Source of the DNA: Candidatus Alistipes stercoravium
GTDB taxonomy: Bacteria; Bacteroidota; Bacteroidia; Bacteroidales; Rikenellaceae
Direction of reading: 5' to 3'
Length of the DNA: 53,582 nt
NCBI GenBank assembly: GCA_019119615.1
Contig: DWWQ01000034.1
Location: 1-53,582 of the forward strand
Program-made: the position numbers and the translations under genes
In this document: one piece after another, positions 18,943-26,132 of the stretch
Layout: every line of letters starts with the position of its first letter
How positions within the stretch are numbered: position 1 is the stretch's first letter
Notes under the pieces: model-generated
Database searches by the model: none
Told to the model about the DNA's origin: nothing
Seen by the model: only the letters and a program-made list of their open reading frames with translations

Positions 18943-19495
18943 GAATCGGATGCTGAAATACAAACGGAATTTCAGGATACAACCGGCCGTTGCGAATCTG
19001 ATACCGCCAATGAACGCCATCGTCATCTTCCTGTGAATAAAAATAGTAATGGACGTAATCTCTGTATCGGAAATGACGCATCTCGCCCGTCTTTGAGAAC
19101 ATCCCCTTAGGGGCGTCGCCCATAATGATATATGTCAATCCATTATGGTCGAAACAGCCTTTGGTGCATTTAAATTTACGACCCGGAAAGCGATTCAATA
19201 CAACGGTATATTCCGATCCTCCATCTATCGCCCGAATCTTTACCGCACAATAGTTGTACTCCTCATATCGATTTACAACTGTACCTTGTCTACTAAAGAA
19301 AAATTTATGCTCTTGCATCAGGAAATCCTGAGTTTTCAGAAACGTCGAGTCCTCAATCGCCAATATCGGCAAGGAATATTCTACCGTTTCCCACGTTGGA
19401 GGAAACGCTGGAGGAAGCTGTATAACTTGCGCTTGGGTTTCCACTCCGTGGGCCAAAGCCCCGGCTACTGTCACAATCCACAAAAATAGTTTCAT
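18818..19495 (-). CDS. secreted protein downstream of Rhs (candidate immunity)
   Basis: 225 residues, with a signal peptide MKLFLWIVTVAGALAHGVETQAQ and a soluble body rich in aromatics and charges (for example HKFFFSRQGTVVNRYEEYNYCAVKIRAI and FRYRDYVHYYFYSQEDDDGVHWRYQIRNGRLYPEIPF). No family was recognised. It is directly downstream of the Rhs/JAB gene: an alternative start at 19513 overlaps the Rhs stop as TAATG, so translation is coupled. That is the usual place for the immunity gene of a polymorphic toxin; this role is inferred from position only. Export to the periplasm would fit protection against a toxin that acts there. Confidence 0.6.
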   Translation of the reverse strand: MKLFLWIVTVAGALAHGVETQAQVIQLPPAFPPTWETVEYSLPILAIEDSTFLKTQDFLMQEHKFFFSRQGTVVNRYEEYNYCAVKIRAIDGGSEYTVVLNRFPGRKFKCTKGCFDHNGLTYIIMGDAPKGMFSKTGEMRHFRYRDYVHYYFYSQEDDDGVHWRYQIRNGRLYPEIPFVFQHPILTPERYGQIRKGLQTFRLVAPGKVGTIHPPKIEIATGRRRK

Positions 19496-19512
19496 ATCCC
19501 TTCTTTTTAACA

Positions 19513-22053
19513 TTATCTATTCTGAAAACCATATGGTACCTTTTGTCGTGTCTTAACATTATATATATGAAATTTAGGTACATTCCATCCGATTTTGCGA
19601 TAAGCATTTATGATTTGCTTGGCAATTATGTCATCGTTAGGTGACGGTGAAGATCCCCATGTATGGCTATGATTGATTTCCCGTACCGTATAGCCATGTC
19701 TGATTTGATCATTGAATAGGTACTTGAAACTTGCTACTCTATTCTGCGTATGCGATGTCGTAATAAAATGGAGTCCTTTGTCGCCTTCGATTCCTGTCAT
19801 AAATTGTGCAAATTCGACTTCCGTGGGGCTACCTGTAATATTGTCAGACAAAAATTCGAACAACGTATTTCCAACATCATCTCCTCGGACTTCATAAACA
19901 TCATATAAACTGACCGTTATTTCATCAGGCGAGTAGGTATACGTTTTTGAGGATATTTCGGTACCCAGATCAAACTCCAATCCGACTCCAGTTCGTTGCC
20001 AAGTTCCATTAATATATTCAACCATATAAAATGCAATCTGGTCATCTTCTTTATGATCGACAATATGCCCATAGCTATCCAGTTCCCAGATATCCTCACC
20101 GTTCGGATCCACAAACTTGATGGGGTTTCCAGCGCAAAACGCATACGGCGAAAGATTGAGGTATTTCTCGGACAAGGGATCGACTCCGGTCCACCGGATG
20201 CCATATTTCGGATCATACATCCGCGCGCCATAGTCGATATAGGGGACGGAGACGAATGACTGCTCCTCCTTGCCGTTATATCGGTAACGATTGTCTGTTA
20301 TCGGCGACTCGGCATTCTCCCACCGCAACCCGAAAGGATAATAATCGTTCTGCTCGAGCACCTCACCCTGATCGTTGACGACAACCCGCACACTCCCCAG
20401 ATGATCCGTAATGAAATAGCGTGGCTCCAGCCCACTGGTAGTTTTTATAAATCGCCCGCCGTCGAATCCCAGACTTTCCAGTTCCAGCGATTGGCCCGAG
20501 GAAGAGCGTTCGTATACCAAAGAGCCCACGTAGCACAAACCACTTCCATTAGCAGCAGAGGTCATGTATTTTTGTCCATTTGCAAGATATGAAAAATTTG
20601 CCAATACACCCCCATCCCGATTCACTTTTTCGATTTGATTCAGATCATTATATGTAATATCGAGATTATTGGCTCCATCATGGATCAGATTTCCGTTCGT
20701 ATCATATGTGTAAGAATAATTCTCCCCGGAATCCACCAGAGATACAAGTCGATTCCCTTCATACATATAGGAAAAATCCGATCCCGTCCCGTCTCCTCTC
20801 GACCGGTCAAGAGACAGCATGTTTCCATTTCTGTCATAGGCTATCCCTTGTTCCACAAACCTATCAACACATGTTCCGTCCACATACTGTTTCGTATTTG
20901 TAAGACGGGATAGATTATCGTAAGAAAAAGCATAGGTATTCTCATCTCCATCTCCATATTGCCACGTCCATTCCACAATATTCCCCGAATAAGACGGTGC
21001 GACATACAGCGGAGATTCATAAGCTAACGACATACAGAAGCGATCACTTTGTTGCTGGACCAACTCTCCATGCATATTATGCGTATAGTGGATCTGCAAC
21101 GGCGAATCTCCCGTTCCATAAGTCTTTGAAGCCAGCCGGCCCAACTCATCGTAAGCGTATCCAATACGTGTGCCGGCATGGGATCCGGAAGGGCCATCTA
21201 CTTCGATCGTAGTTTCCCGCAAACGTTCCGCATGGTCGTAATCATTTTCGGTAGTCACAATCCAATCTCCCGGATATACATGCTTTGAAACTGATGGTTG
21301 CCCCGTGAAAGTATAAACAAGGTACTCATGATCTTTCCCATGATGTCCATAGTTTCGGCTTTGAATGGGGCGCTTCTTCTTATCGTAATATGTAGCAACA
21401 TACAGACATGAGTCCATATCTGGATCCGCAGAGAAGATTGCCATACGGCTTCCTGTCTGCAATCCCGTATGTTTATAGTCCTCCGCATCACTACCATAGC
21501 GGGTGAGAAACGATGCATCAACTCCCGAATCATCATATTCCAGGTCTTTATTCGAAAATTCCGAAAGAGCTAAAAAGTCATAATCATCATAGTAATATGC
21601 GGATACATGATGGGGAGAAGAAAGTATCGTACCACTAATATCGTATCCGGCAAAAGCCTCAGCCTCATCATTCGTCGGAACAGCCCGCACAGACACTGCG
21701 GCCAATGATCCGGCATTCAACACGTTAGAACAAATTCCAGATAACGCCGTACGGCCAAATATGTCAGGAATTGCAAAAGCCCATTCGCCGCGAAGACGCT
21801 GCGCTCCGTTTTGTGTAAAAATCGGAGCATCTGTACGATCATAAACTATTCGTATCCAATCAGATCCCGGCAACCGTTTGGAAATACAACGATTACGCAT
21901 ATCGTATCTGTAAAGATATGCATATTGACGTAAAATATTCGACGTATCGCTTGACCATGTTCCTTCTCCTTGCATAGAAATTGAAGCCATAGGAGGTAAC
22001 ACCGCTCGAAGCATTCCGGCTGAATTGTATAAATAGTAGGTATCCATAAACAC
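19513..22053 (-). CDS. N-terminally truncated Rhs-repeat protein with JAB-like metallopeptidase tip
   Basis: 846 residues. About 1-600 are RHS/YD repeats (YRYDMRNRCISKRLPGSDW, YDRNGNMLSLDRSRGDG, YTYDTNGNLIHDGANNL, DHLGSVRVVVNDQGEVLEQNDYYPFG). The RHS-associated core ends in VDPLSEKYLNLSPYAFCAGNPIKFVDPNGE near residue 653. The variable tip (654-846) ends with INHSHTWGSSPSPNDD, an HxH-x10-D arrangement (H795, H797) like JAMM/JAB metallopeptidases and like JAB-like toxin tips of Rhs proteins. No signal peptide is present. The frame opens (GTG 22053 or ATG 22047) in the middle of what is normally the repeat region, with an in-frame TGA at 22119-22117 upstream, so the N-terminal secretion part is missing. 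It may be a silent tip cassette or a relic. Confidence 0.75.
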   Translation of the reverse strand: MFMDTYYLYNSAGMLRAVLPPMASISMQGEGTWSSDTSNILRQYAYLYRYDMRNRCISKRLPGSDWIRIVYDRTDAPIFTQNGAQRLRGEWAFAIPDIFGRTALSGICSNVLNAGSLAAVSVRAVPTNDEAEAFAGYDISGTILSSPHHVSAYYYDDYDFLALSEFSNKDLEYDDSGVDASFLTRYGSDAEDYKHTGLQTGSRMAIFSADPDMDSCLYVATYYDKKKRPIQSRNYGHHGKDHEYLVYTFTGQPSVSKHVYPGDWIVTTENDYDHAERLRETTIEVDGPSGSHAGTRIGYAYDELGRLASKTYGTGDSPLQIHYTHNMHGELVQQQSDRFCMSLAYESPLYVAPSYSGNIVEWTWQYGDGDENTYAFSYDNLSRLTNTKQYVDGTCVDRFVEQGIAYDRNGNMLSLDRSRGDGTGSDFSYMYEGNRLVSLVDSGENYSYTYDTNGNLIHDGANNLDITYNDLNQIEKVNRDGGVLANFSYLANGQKYMTSAANGSGLCYVGSLVYERSSSGQSLELESLGFDGGRFIKTTSGLEPRYFITDHLGSVRVVVNDQGEVLEQNDYYPFGLRWENAESPITDNRYRYNGKEEQSFVSVPYIDYGARMYDPKYGIRWTGVDPLSEKYLNLSPYAFCAGNPIKFVDPNGEDIWELDSYGHIVDHKEDDQIAFYMVEYINGTWQRTGVGLEFDLGTEISSKTYTYSPDEITVSLYDVYEVRGDDVGNTLFEFLSDNITGSPTEVEFAQFMTGIEGDKGLHFITTSHTQNRVASFKYLFNDQIRHGYTVREINHSHTWGSSPSPNDDIIAKQIINAYRKIGWNVPKFHIYNVKTRQKVPYGFQNR

Positions 22054-22527
22054 ATTAATGAACTCAACACAGCCAATCCAGGATTTGCGCGTCTTGTAAA
22101 ACCCGTTGTTATAGGATCAGCAAATGAAACATATAAATATTTTAAGACGCGACTGGCATTAAGTTCTGTTGAAACATTATTCTCTAAAGCTTCTTGTGTT
22201 TTGGATGGCGACATGCAACACAAACGAGATAGAAATGGAAATATCGCATACCCTCCAGAGGCAAACCTTTTCTTTCATTTTTCAAATGACGCACCAGAAA
22301 AAATGCTTGTGAAATCATACTTGTCCATGTATCCTAATCCCGCACTTCAATATCATGTTGATAATTCAAACCCACACTGCTTATTGGGGAAAATGGTTGA
22401 GGAAGGGCTAGTTGCAGATCGTCACCATGCATTTGAGCTTTGTTGCGATTTGTACAAGAATTCAGCTAATGGAGGCAACCATTTTCAGGCATTGAAACAG
22501 TTCATACAAAACTTAATACAACCGTAA
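22054..22527 (+). pseudogene. C-terminal fragment of a TOPRIM/OLD-like protein
   Basis: This plus-strand frame stays open from 22033 to the stop at 22527 but has no sensible start. It encodes ...ARLVKPVVIGSANETYKYF, then SKASCVLDGDMQHKRDRNGN, FHFSNDAPEKMLVKSYLSMYPNP and DNSNPHCLLGKMVEEGLVADRHHAFELCCDLYK. The CVLDGD motif resembles the DxD motif of TOPRIM domains in OLD-like ATPase/nucleases, several of which serve in phage defence. The assignment is tentative. The 5' part has been lost at the junction with the truncated Rhs gene near 22053. Confidence 0.4.
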
Positions 22528-22586
22528 TTGAATAAAAACACTTATAAGTTCTTCACTATTATTCTACAAGTTGATAAATAAAACGT

Positions 22587-22595
22587 GGGGGGGGG
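22587..22595 (+). repeat. G9 homopolymer
   Basis: Nine consecutive G residues, seven bases before the ATG of the FKBP remnant. One of three G9 tracts in the window. Confidence 0.9.
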
Positions 22596-22601
22596 TAAAA
22601 A

Positions 22602-22715
22602 ATGAGCAAAAAAGAATATATACAAGCCAATAAGGATTGGCTGGAAGCGCAAAAGCCAAAGAAGAGGGAATAAAGCCACTCCCGAAAGGACTCTATTACA
22701 GAGTCTTCTGTGTCG
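22602..22715 (+). pseudogene. FKBP-type peptidyl-prolyl isomerase N-terminal remnant
   Basis: ATG 22602 opens MSKKEYIQANKDWLEA, which matches the start of short Bacteroidota FKBP-type isomerases. The reading frame then breaks near an AAAA run; in the next frame it continues AKEEGIKPLPKGLYYRVF before similarity ends. Only about 38 of an expected 150 or more residues remain, so it is a decayed fragment. Confidence 0.55.
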
Positions 22716-22800
22716 GACCAAACACTACTCGATCAGACACAAGTTTCCACGATTGGAACTCCAAAATATCCGCGTATCCACCCTCGATTTTACAGCCCAT

Positions 22801-22833
22801 TTTGGCGAAATAAACCCGACATGCCTATCTTTG
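22801..22833 (+). promoter_or_regulatory. strong consensus promoter in the island
   Basis: TTTG (22801-22804), a 21-nt spacer, then TATCTTTG (22826-22833). Transcription should start near 22839. The only obvious products are a short RNA ending at the hairpin 22903-22929, or the low-confidence frame from 22900. Confidence 0.65.
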
Positions 22834-22838
22834 CAAAC

Positions 22839-22929
22839 GGGGTCTGTCGGGTCTCGAAAGGGCTGTTTTCACCTCTTTCCCTTCTGTTAGGAGGAAGCAA
22901 TGAAAAAATCGTCAAATCGACGATTTTTT
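22839..22929 (+). ncRNA. candidate small RNA or attenuated leader of about 90 nt
   Basis: It runs from the predicted start of the promoter at 22801-22833 to a perfect intrinsic terminator: AAAAAATCGTC (22903-22913), loop AAATC, GACGATTTTTT (22919-22929). A strong AGGAGG (22889-22894) precedes an ATG at 22900 that lies at the base of the hairpin, so this could instead be a translated leader with attenuation. No known RNA family was recognised. Confidence 0.4.
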
Positions 22930-23253
22930 ACAAAAACAAGTAAACTTTTAAGATTCCTATCTTTTAAGCCGCAAACCATTGATAACCAGTTGACATTTGA
23001 CAGCGCATCGAAATCTATCACTCAAATTGCAGGCGAGCGCAATTATCAGGATTTAGTATATAAAGCCAATAATTCTTCTCTGAAATCTTCAAGGCACAAT
23101 AATAATTCATTACAGACTAACCGCATTAAAGATAATATCAAAGAAGATTCAACACATTTTTACAGAAGAGTAAGAGTAATAGCTCCTTTCTCTACCAGAA
23201 CTAGTTCTTCTTCTCCACATGTTGCCTCATGTGGATATATGCGGCTTGAATAG
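22900..23253 (+). CDS. low-confidence hypothetical protein
   Basis: 117 codons opening MKKSSNRRFFTKTSKLLRFLSF after a strong AGGAGG. The body is Ser/Asn-rich and of low complexity (SSLKSSRHNNNSLQTNRIKDN), with no recognised domain, and its first codons are part of a terminator-like hairpin. It may be chance or the decayed end of a gene. Confidence 0.25.
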   Translation: MKKSSNRRFFTKTSKLLRFLSFKPQTIDNQLTFDSASKSITQIAGERNYQDLVYKANNSSLKSSRHNNNSLQTNRIKDNIKEDSTHFYRRVRVIAPFSTRTSSSSPHVASCGYMRLE

Positions 23254-23269
23254 CCACAAAGAAAGACAG

Positions 23270-23560
23270 CTATCTATCGAGCCACTTCCCATAGACATAG
23301 ATATTCCGCTCAAGATAGAGCGTGTGCAGGTCATATGAGACGACCCACAGACATAATGAGCGATCTCCTCGAAGGCTGAAGGTCAAATCACGGAAAGCCG
23401 CTTTCGGGAAGCGGACGTCCTGCGTATAGAATCGCCCCTTGTAACCCGCAGGCGTTGCTTCACACAAGTAGACGCTAAAAGTACTGAACAACCAGCGGAG
23501 AATTCTCCGCCGGTTTTCGGGGTACAGGCTCTCGACATAAAAGTGATGGTAGTAAATCAT
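23270..23560 (-). CDS. small hypothetical protein
   Basis: 96 residues, rich in aromatic residues (MIYYHHFYVESLYPENRRRILRWLFSTFSVYLCEA...), with no family recognised. Its ATG overlaps the stop of the upstream gene (23557-23952) by 4 nt, which supports real coupled translation. Confidence 0.5.
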   Translation of the reverse strand: MIYYHHFYVESLYPENRRRILRWLFSTFSVYLCEATPAGYKGRFYTQDVRFPKAAFRDLTFSLRGDRSLCLWVVSYDLHTLYLERNIYVYGKWLDR

Positions 23561-23952
23561 CTCCTGCTGCTGTCAACGTAAACGATACCTCGGGCAAAAT
23601 AGGCAACAACGCCCGGAATGTGCTTTTTGTAATAGGGCTGATTCTCCCGGCACCACGTGGCGAGTTCCTGCTTCGTGGTAAAGGGTCGGCGCCAGCTGCG
23701 TCCCGACATAATACGATCCAACTCGGGAGCCAAGCGCTCGACAAAATCTCCGACGGTCCAGCCTTCCCAGATGTGTTTCTGAAGGTCGATCATTACCAAT
23801 CCATTTTGAGGTTTGACATACGGTTCATGGCCGGCCCATTTAGGAAAGAAGGTGCCGACCACGGGCAGAAACACAGCGGCGGGACCAACCGGAAGTCTCT
23901 TTTCGGACGATACGACCCGGACGGGTGGAGATCGTGCGAAAAGGGACTTCAA
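23557..23952 (-). CDS. hypothetical protein of mobile-element type
   Basis: 131 residues as drawn. The well-formed part starts at an internal ATG (23793): MIDLQKHIWEGWTVGDFVERL, then MSGRSWRRPFTTKQELATWCRENQPYYKKHIPGVVAYFA. I associate this pattern with conserved small proteins on Bacteroidota integrative elements but cannot name a family or function. The N-terminal 53 codons may or may not be translated. Confidence 0.5.
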   Translation of the reverse strand: MKSLFARSPPVRVVSSEKRLPVGPAAVFLPVVGTFFPKWAGHEPYVKPQNGLVMIDLQKHIWEGWTVGDFVERLAPELDRIMSGRSWRRPFTTKQELATWCRENQPYYKKHIPGVVAYFARGIVYVDSSRR

Positions 23953-24016
23953 GGTGCAGGCGCGTTGCTATCTTGGCCCGAGGCCGGCACTTGCGGAATA
24001 ACCTTCTACCCCACTG

Positions 24017-24379
24017 TCAAACTTTCTGTTCATCCGCACCAATCACAATCCGGGGTGTACGCCGCAGCGCATTTTGCAGGTTGCGCTGGTTGATCCGGTA
24101 AACGAGCATCAGCAGATCATAAGCATTGTAAAGGAACTGTCTTCGATAGATTGTGGGACGGATCAGCCGTTTTTGGCGGTAACGAGTCAGCGTCTCGGGA
24201 TGAATACCGAGGACTTCGCAGGCTGCATCGGCCGTCAGGAAGAGCGGTTCATCGCTTCGACTACACAGGTATTCAAACAGCAACAGGCCCTTACTGAGTA
24301 GAAAATTTGTTTTGATGAGTCTTTCGAGCTGTTCGGAGGGTACAAGCCGATAGATGCGGGGATTTTGTTTGTTTTCCAT
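24017..24379 (-). CDS. small helix-turn-helix DNA-binding protein (pair B, second)
   Basis: 120 residues. The HTH lies at about 45-95: EPLFLTADAACEVLGIHPETL, then RYRQKRLIRPTIYRRQFLYNAYDLLMLVY, the same architecture as the pair at 17371-17954. It ends with a basic C-terminal tail. It follows its partner by 11 nt on the minus strand. It is probably an element regulator or excisionase-like factor. Confidence 0.7.
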   Translation of the reverse strand: MENKQNPRIYRLVPSEQLERLIKTNFLLSKGLLLFEYLCSRSDEPLFLTADAACEVLGIHPETLTRYRQKRLIRPTIYRRQFLYNAYDLLMLVYRINQRNLQNALRRTPRIVIGADEQKV

Positions 24380-24390
24380 GGGTAACAGAT

Positions 24391-24687
24391 TTATTGATTC
24401 AACGATTCGAGTTTTCCGCGGCGGCGCATCTTACGGATGAACTCCTGCACCTCGGAGAGCAGGTACATGCGCCGGGCGCCGATGTTGAAGCCGACAAGCA
24501 GCCCCTGTTCGCGGAAGCGGCGCACCTGGCGTTCGCTCTGGCGGAGCAACTGGCAGACCTCCGCAAAATCGAGGATCGGATCGCCTTCGAGCTGGCTTCG
24601 GTGATCCTTCATGAAGTGTACGATCTCGAGGATCTCTTCGACCGTCCGCAGGATGCGGGACAGATCATCCGTGTGTTGATTTTCCAT
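24391..24687 (-). CDS. small helix-turn-helix DNA-binding protein (pair B, first)
   Basis: 98 residues from MENQHTDD (a longer frame to 24714 is possible). A predicted N-terminal helix (1-40) precedes the HTH: GDPILDFAEVCQLLRQSERQVRRFREQGLLVGFNIGARRMYLLSEVQEFIRKM. It is a paralogue of the genes at 17371, 17655 and 24017. It diverges from the Fic gene across a 227-nt gap. Confidence 0.7.
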   Translation of the reverse strand: MENQHTDDLSRILRTVEEILEIVHFMKDHRSQLEGDPILDFAEVCQLLRQSERQVRRFREQGLLVGFNIGARRMYLLSEVQEFIRKMRRRGKLESLNQ

Positions 24688-24840
24688 CCTTGTCGGGTTT
24701 GGTTTCCTCGGCAAAAATGGGATAACCCCGGAACTCGTTTATCAGTGTTTGAATCAATTATATATTTTTTCCTTGTTTGAGATCTAAACCACTTTTATCT
24801 CCGGCAGTCCATCAAATAGCAGGAGTAAAACCGCCATAAC

Positions 24841-24871
24841 TTGCCGGTATCGGCAAAAATCGTTATATTTG
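24841..24871 (+). promoter_or_regulatory. fic promoter with palindromic operator
   Basis: TTG (24841-24843), a 20-nt spacer, then TATATTTG (24864-24871). The -33 lies inside the palindrome TTGCCG-GTAT-CGGCAA (24841-24856), and a half-site TTGCCGATA recurs at 24894-24902, 13 nt before the start codon. This arrangement suggests repression, possibly by the HTH part of the Fic protein itself. Confidence 0.6.
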
Positions 24872-24914
24872 GGTCGAAAATCGGCTTTCTAACTTGCCGA
24901 TACGACGTTCGGTT

Positions 24915-25802
24915 ATGGAGTACATTTCAGTCGCGGCATTCGCCGCAAAGCACGGCATCGCGGAGCGCACGGCCCGCAACTACTGCGCCTCGGGAAAGAT
25001 CGAGGGGGCATTTCTTACGGGCAAGACCTGGAATATTCCGGCGGATGCCGCATTGCCCAGTCGCAAGCCGCGAGCCGGACACGTCATGCCGCTGCTGGAG
25101 GTGCTGCGCGAGCAGAAGGCGATGCGTCTCAAGGGCGGCATCTACCACCGCACACAGATTGACCTTACCTATAACTCAAACCACATCGAGGGCAGCCGGC
25201 TGACCCACGACCAGACCCGCCACATCTTCGAGACTGACACGGTGGGCGTCGAAGGCGAGACGCTGCGCGTGGATGACATTCTCGAAACCACGAACCACTT
25301 CCGCTGCATCGACACGATCATCGACCGGGCCACGGAGCCGCTCACCGAGGCTTTCATCAAGGAACTGCATGCACAACTCAAATCCGGCACGTCGGACAGC
25401 CGCAAGGAGTGGTTCGCCGTGGGTGACTACAAGCGTCTGCCCAACGAGGTCGGCGGCATGGAGACTACACCACCCGAAGAGGTACACCGCGAGATGAAGC
25501 GACTCCTGGCAGAGTACAACGCCCGGCGGAGCAAGACGCTCGACGACATCCTCGACCTGCACCAGCGTTTCGAATACATCCACCCGTTTCAGGACGGCAA
25601 CGGCCGTGTCGGACGACTCGTAATGTTCAAGGAGTGTCTGGCGGCCAGCATCGTTCCCTTCATCATCACCGACGACCTCAAGATGTTCTACTACCGAGGT
25701 CTGCAACAGTGGCCAGCCATACGCGAATATCTGCGCGATACCTGCCTCACAGCGCAAGACAACTACAAGGCGTTGCTCGACTACTTCCGAATCCCCTACT
25801 GA
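24915..25802 (+). CDS. Fic family AMP-transferase with N-terminal HTH
   Basis: 295 residues. 1-50 form an HTH (MEYISVAAFAAKHGIAERTARNYCASGKI); about 80-93 carry the inhibitory motif S88-N-H-I-E92-G93, the [S/T]xxxE[G/N] signature on the N-terminal side (class II Fic). The catalytic motif HPFQDGNGRVGR starts at H223. Fic enzymes usually transfer AMP to target proteins, and the inhibitory glutamate blocks ATP binding. All key residues are intact. The start at 24915 is the first ATG that gives the HTH without a spurious extension from 24894. Its own promoter and operator lie upstream. It is the last gene before the right end of the island; target unknown. Confidence 0.88.
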   Translation: MEYISVAAFAAKHGIAERTARNYCASGKIEGAFLTGKTWNIPADAALPSRKPRAGHVMPLLEVLREQKAMRLKGGIYHRTQIDLTYNSNHIEGSRLTHDQTRHIFETDTVGVEGETLRVDDILETTNHFRCIDTIIDRATEPLTEAFIKELHAQLKSGTSDSRKEWFAVGDYKRLPNEVGGMETTPPEEVHREMKRLLAEYNARRSKTLDDILDLHQRFEYIHPFQDGNGRVGRLVMFKECLAASIVPFIITDDLKMFYYRGLQQWPAIREYLRDTCLTAQDNYKALLDYFRIPY

Positions 25803-25960
25803 ACCGCCGAATCACCGTCCGAGAATATTACAGGGGCTGGAAATATCAGATTGGGCACCAGGTTCAAACGTTACAACTAAAATATTGATTTATTAACATT
25901 TAGGCACATCATAACGCCCACAAAAACAATGAAAAAATCCGCAGGTTCGTTTCCAATTCG

Positions 25961-25992
25961 GTTGCAAAATCAGGAGATTTTTCGTAACTTTG
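25961..25992 (+). promoter_or_regulatory. promoter facing out of the island's right end
   Basis: GTTG (25961-25964), a 20-nt spacer, then TAACTTTG (25985-25992). Nothing on the plus strand lies downstream in the integrated form. In an excised circle it would read through the joined ends toward the integrase gene. Confidence 0.55.
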
Positions 25993-26033
25993 TAACAACC
26001 AAGTGAATACAAGGGAAAACAGCGAAAAAAGGT

Positions 26034-26051
26034 TGTGGCCTATTCGGTGTA
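26034..26051. repeat. right-end copy of the 18-nt island repeat
   Basis: TGTGGCCTATTCGGTGTA is identical to 15888-15905 and is in the same orientation. Confidence 0.75.
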
Positions 26052-26113
26052 TCTAAAAATTTTTACGATCTTAATGCGTTGATATATTGGCGATTACGAT
26101 ATGGGTTCAGTTA

Positions 26114-26129
26114 TCGTTCTCTCCGCCAA
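26114..26129. repeat. island attachment site, right copy
   Basis: TCGTTCTCTCCGCCAA is identical to the tRNA-Ser 3' end at 15773-15788. Chromosomal sequence resumes here. Confidence 0.8.
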
Positions 26130-26132
26130 ACG

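Larger units (their letters stand above)
15773..26129. mobile_element. integrative genomic island at tRNA-Ser(GCT)
   Basis: About 10.3 kb between 16-bp direct repeats, with a tyrosine integrase gene just inside the tRNA-proximal end. The original tRNA terminator appears to be displaced to 26133-26160, just past the right repeat. Cargo: two pairs of small HTH proteins, DUF2958, truncated AbiH, Rhs/JAB tip plus candidate immunity, fragments of other genes, and Fic. Base composition falls and gene remnants accumulate in the middle (about 18.3-23.3 kb). No relaxase, coupling protein or conjugation genes were seen, so self-transfer is unlikely. Confidence 0.8.
25803..26132. other. non-coding right end of the island
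   Basis: AT-rich, with no supported gene. It contains an end-facing promoter (25961-25992), the 18-nt repeat shared with the left end (26034-26051), and the right attachment repeat (26114-26129). Confidence 0.7.

Noticed and set aside
21846..22223. 125-codon leftward frame overlapping the Rhs start
   Set aside because: Out of frame with the RHS repeats, and composition is unlike a protein; the overlap with the truncated plus-strand gene explains it.
22839..22929. retron msr-msd
   Set aside because: The short structured transcript was considered as a retron RNA, but no reverse transcriptase is encoded anywhere in the island.
15773..26129. complete conjugative transposon
   Set aside because: No relaxase, coupling protein, Tra proteins or tet/rte-type regulators are present, so it is described as an island only.
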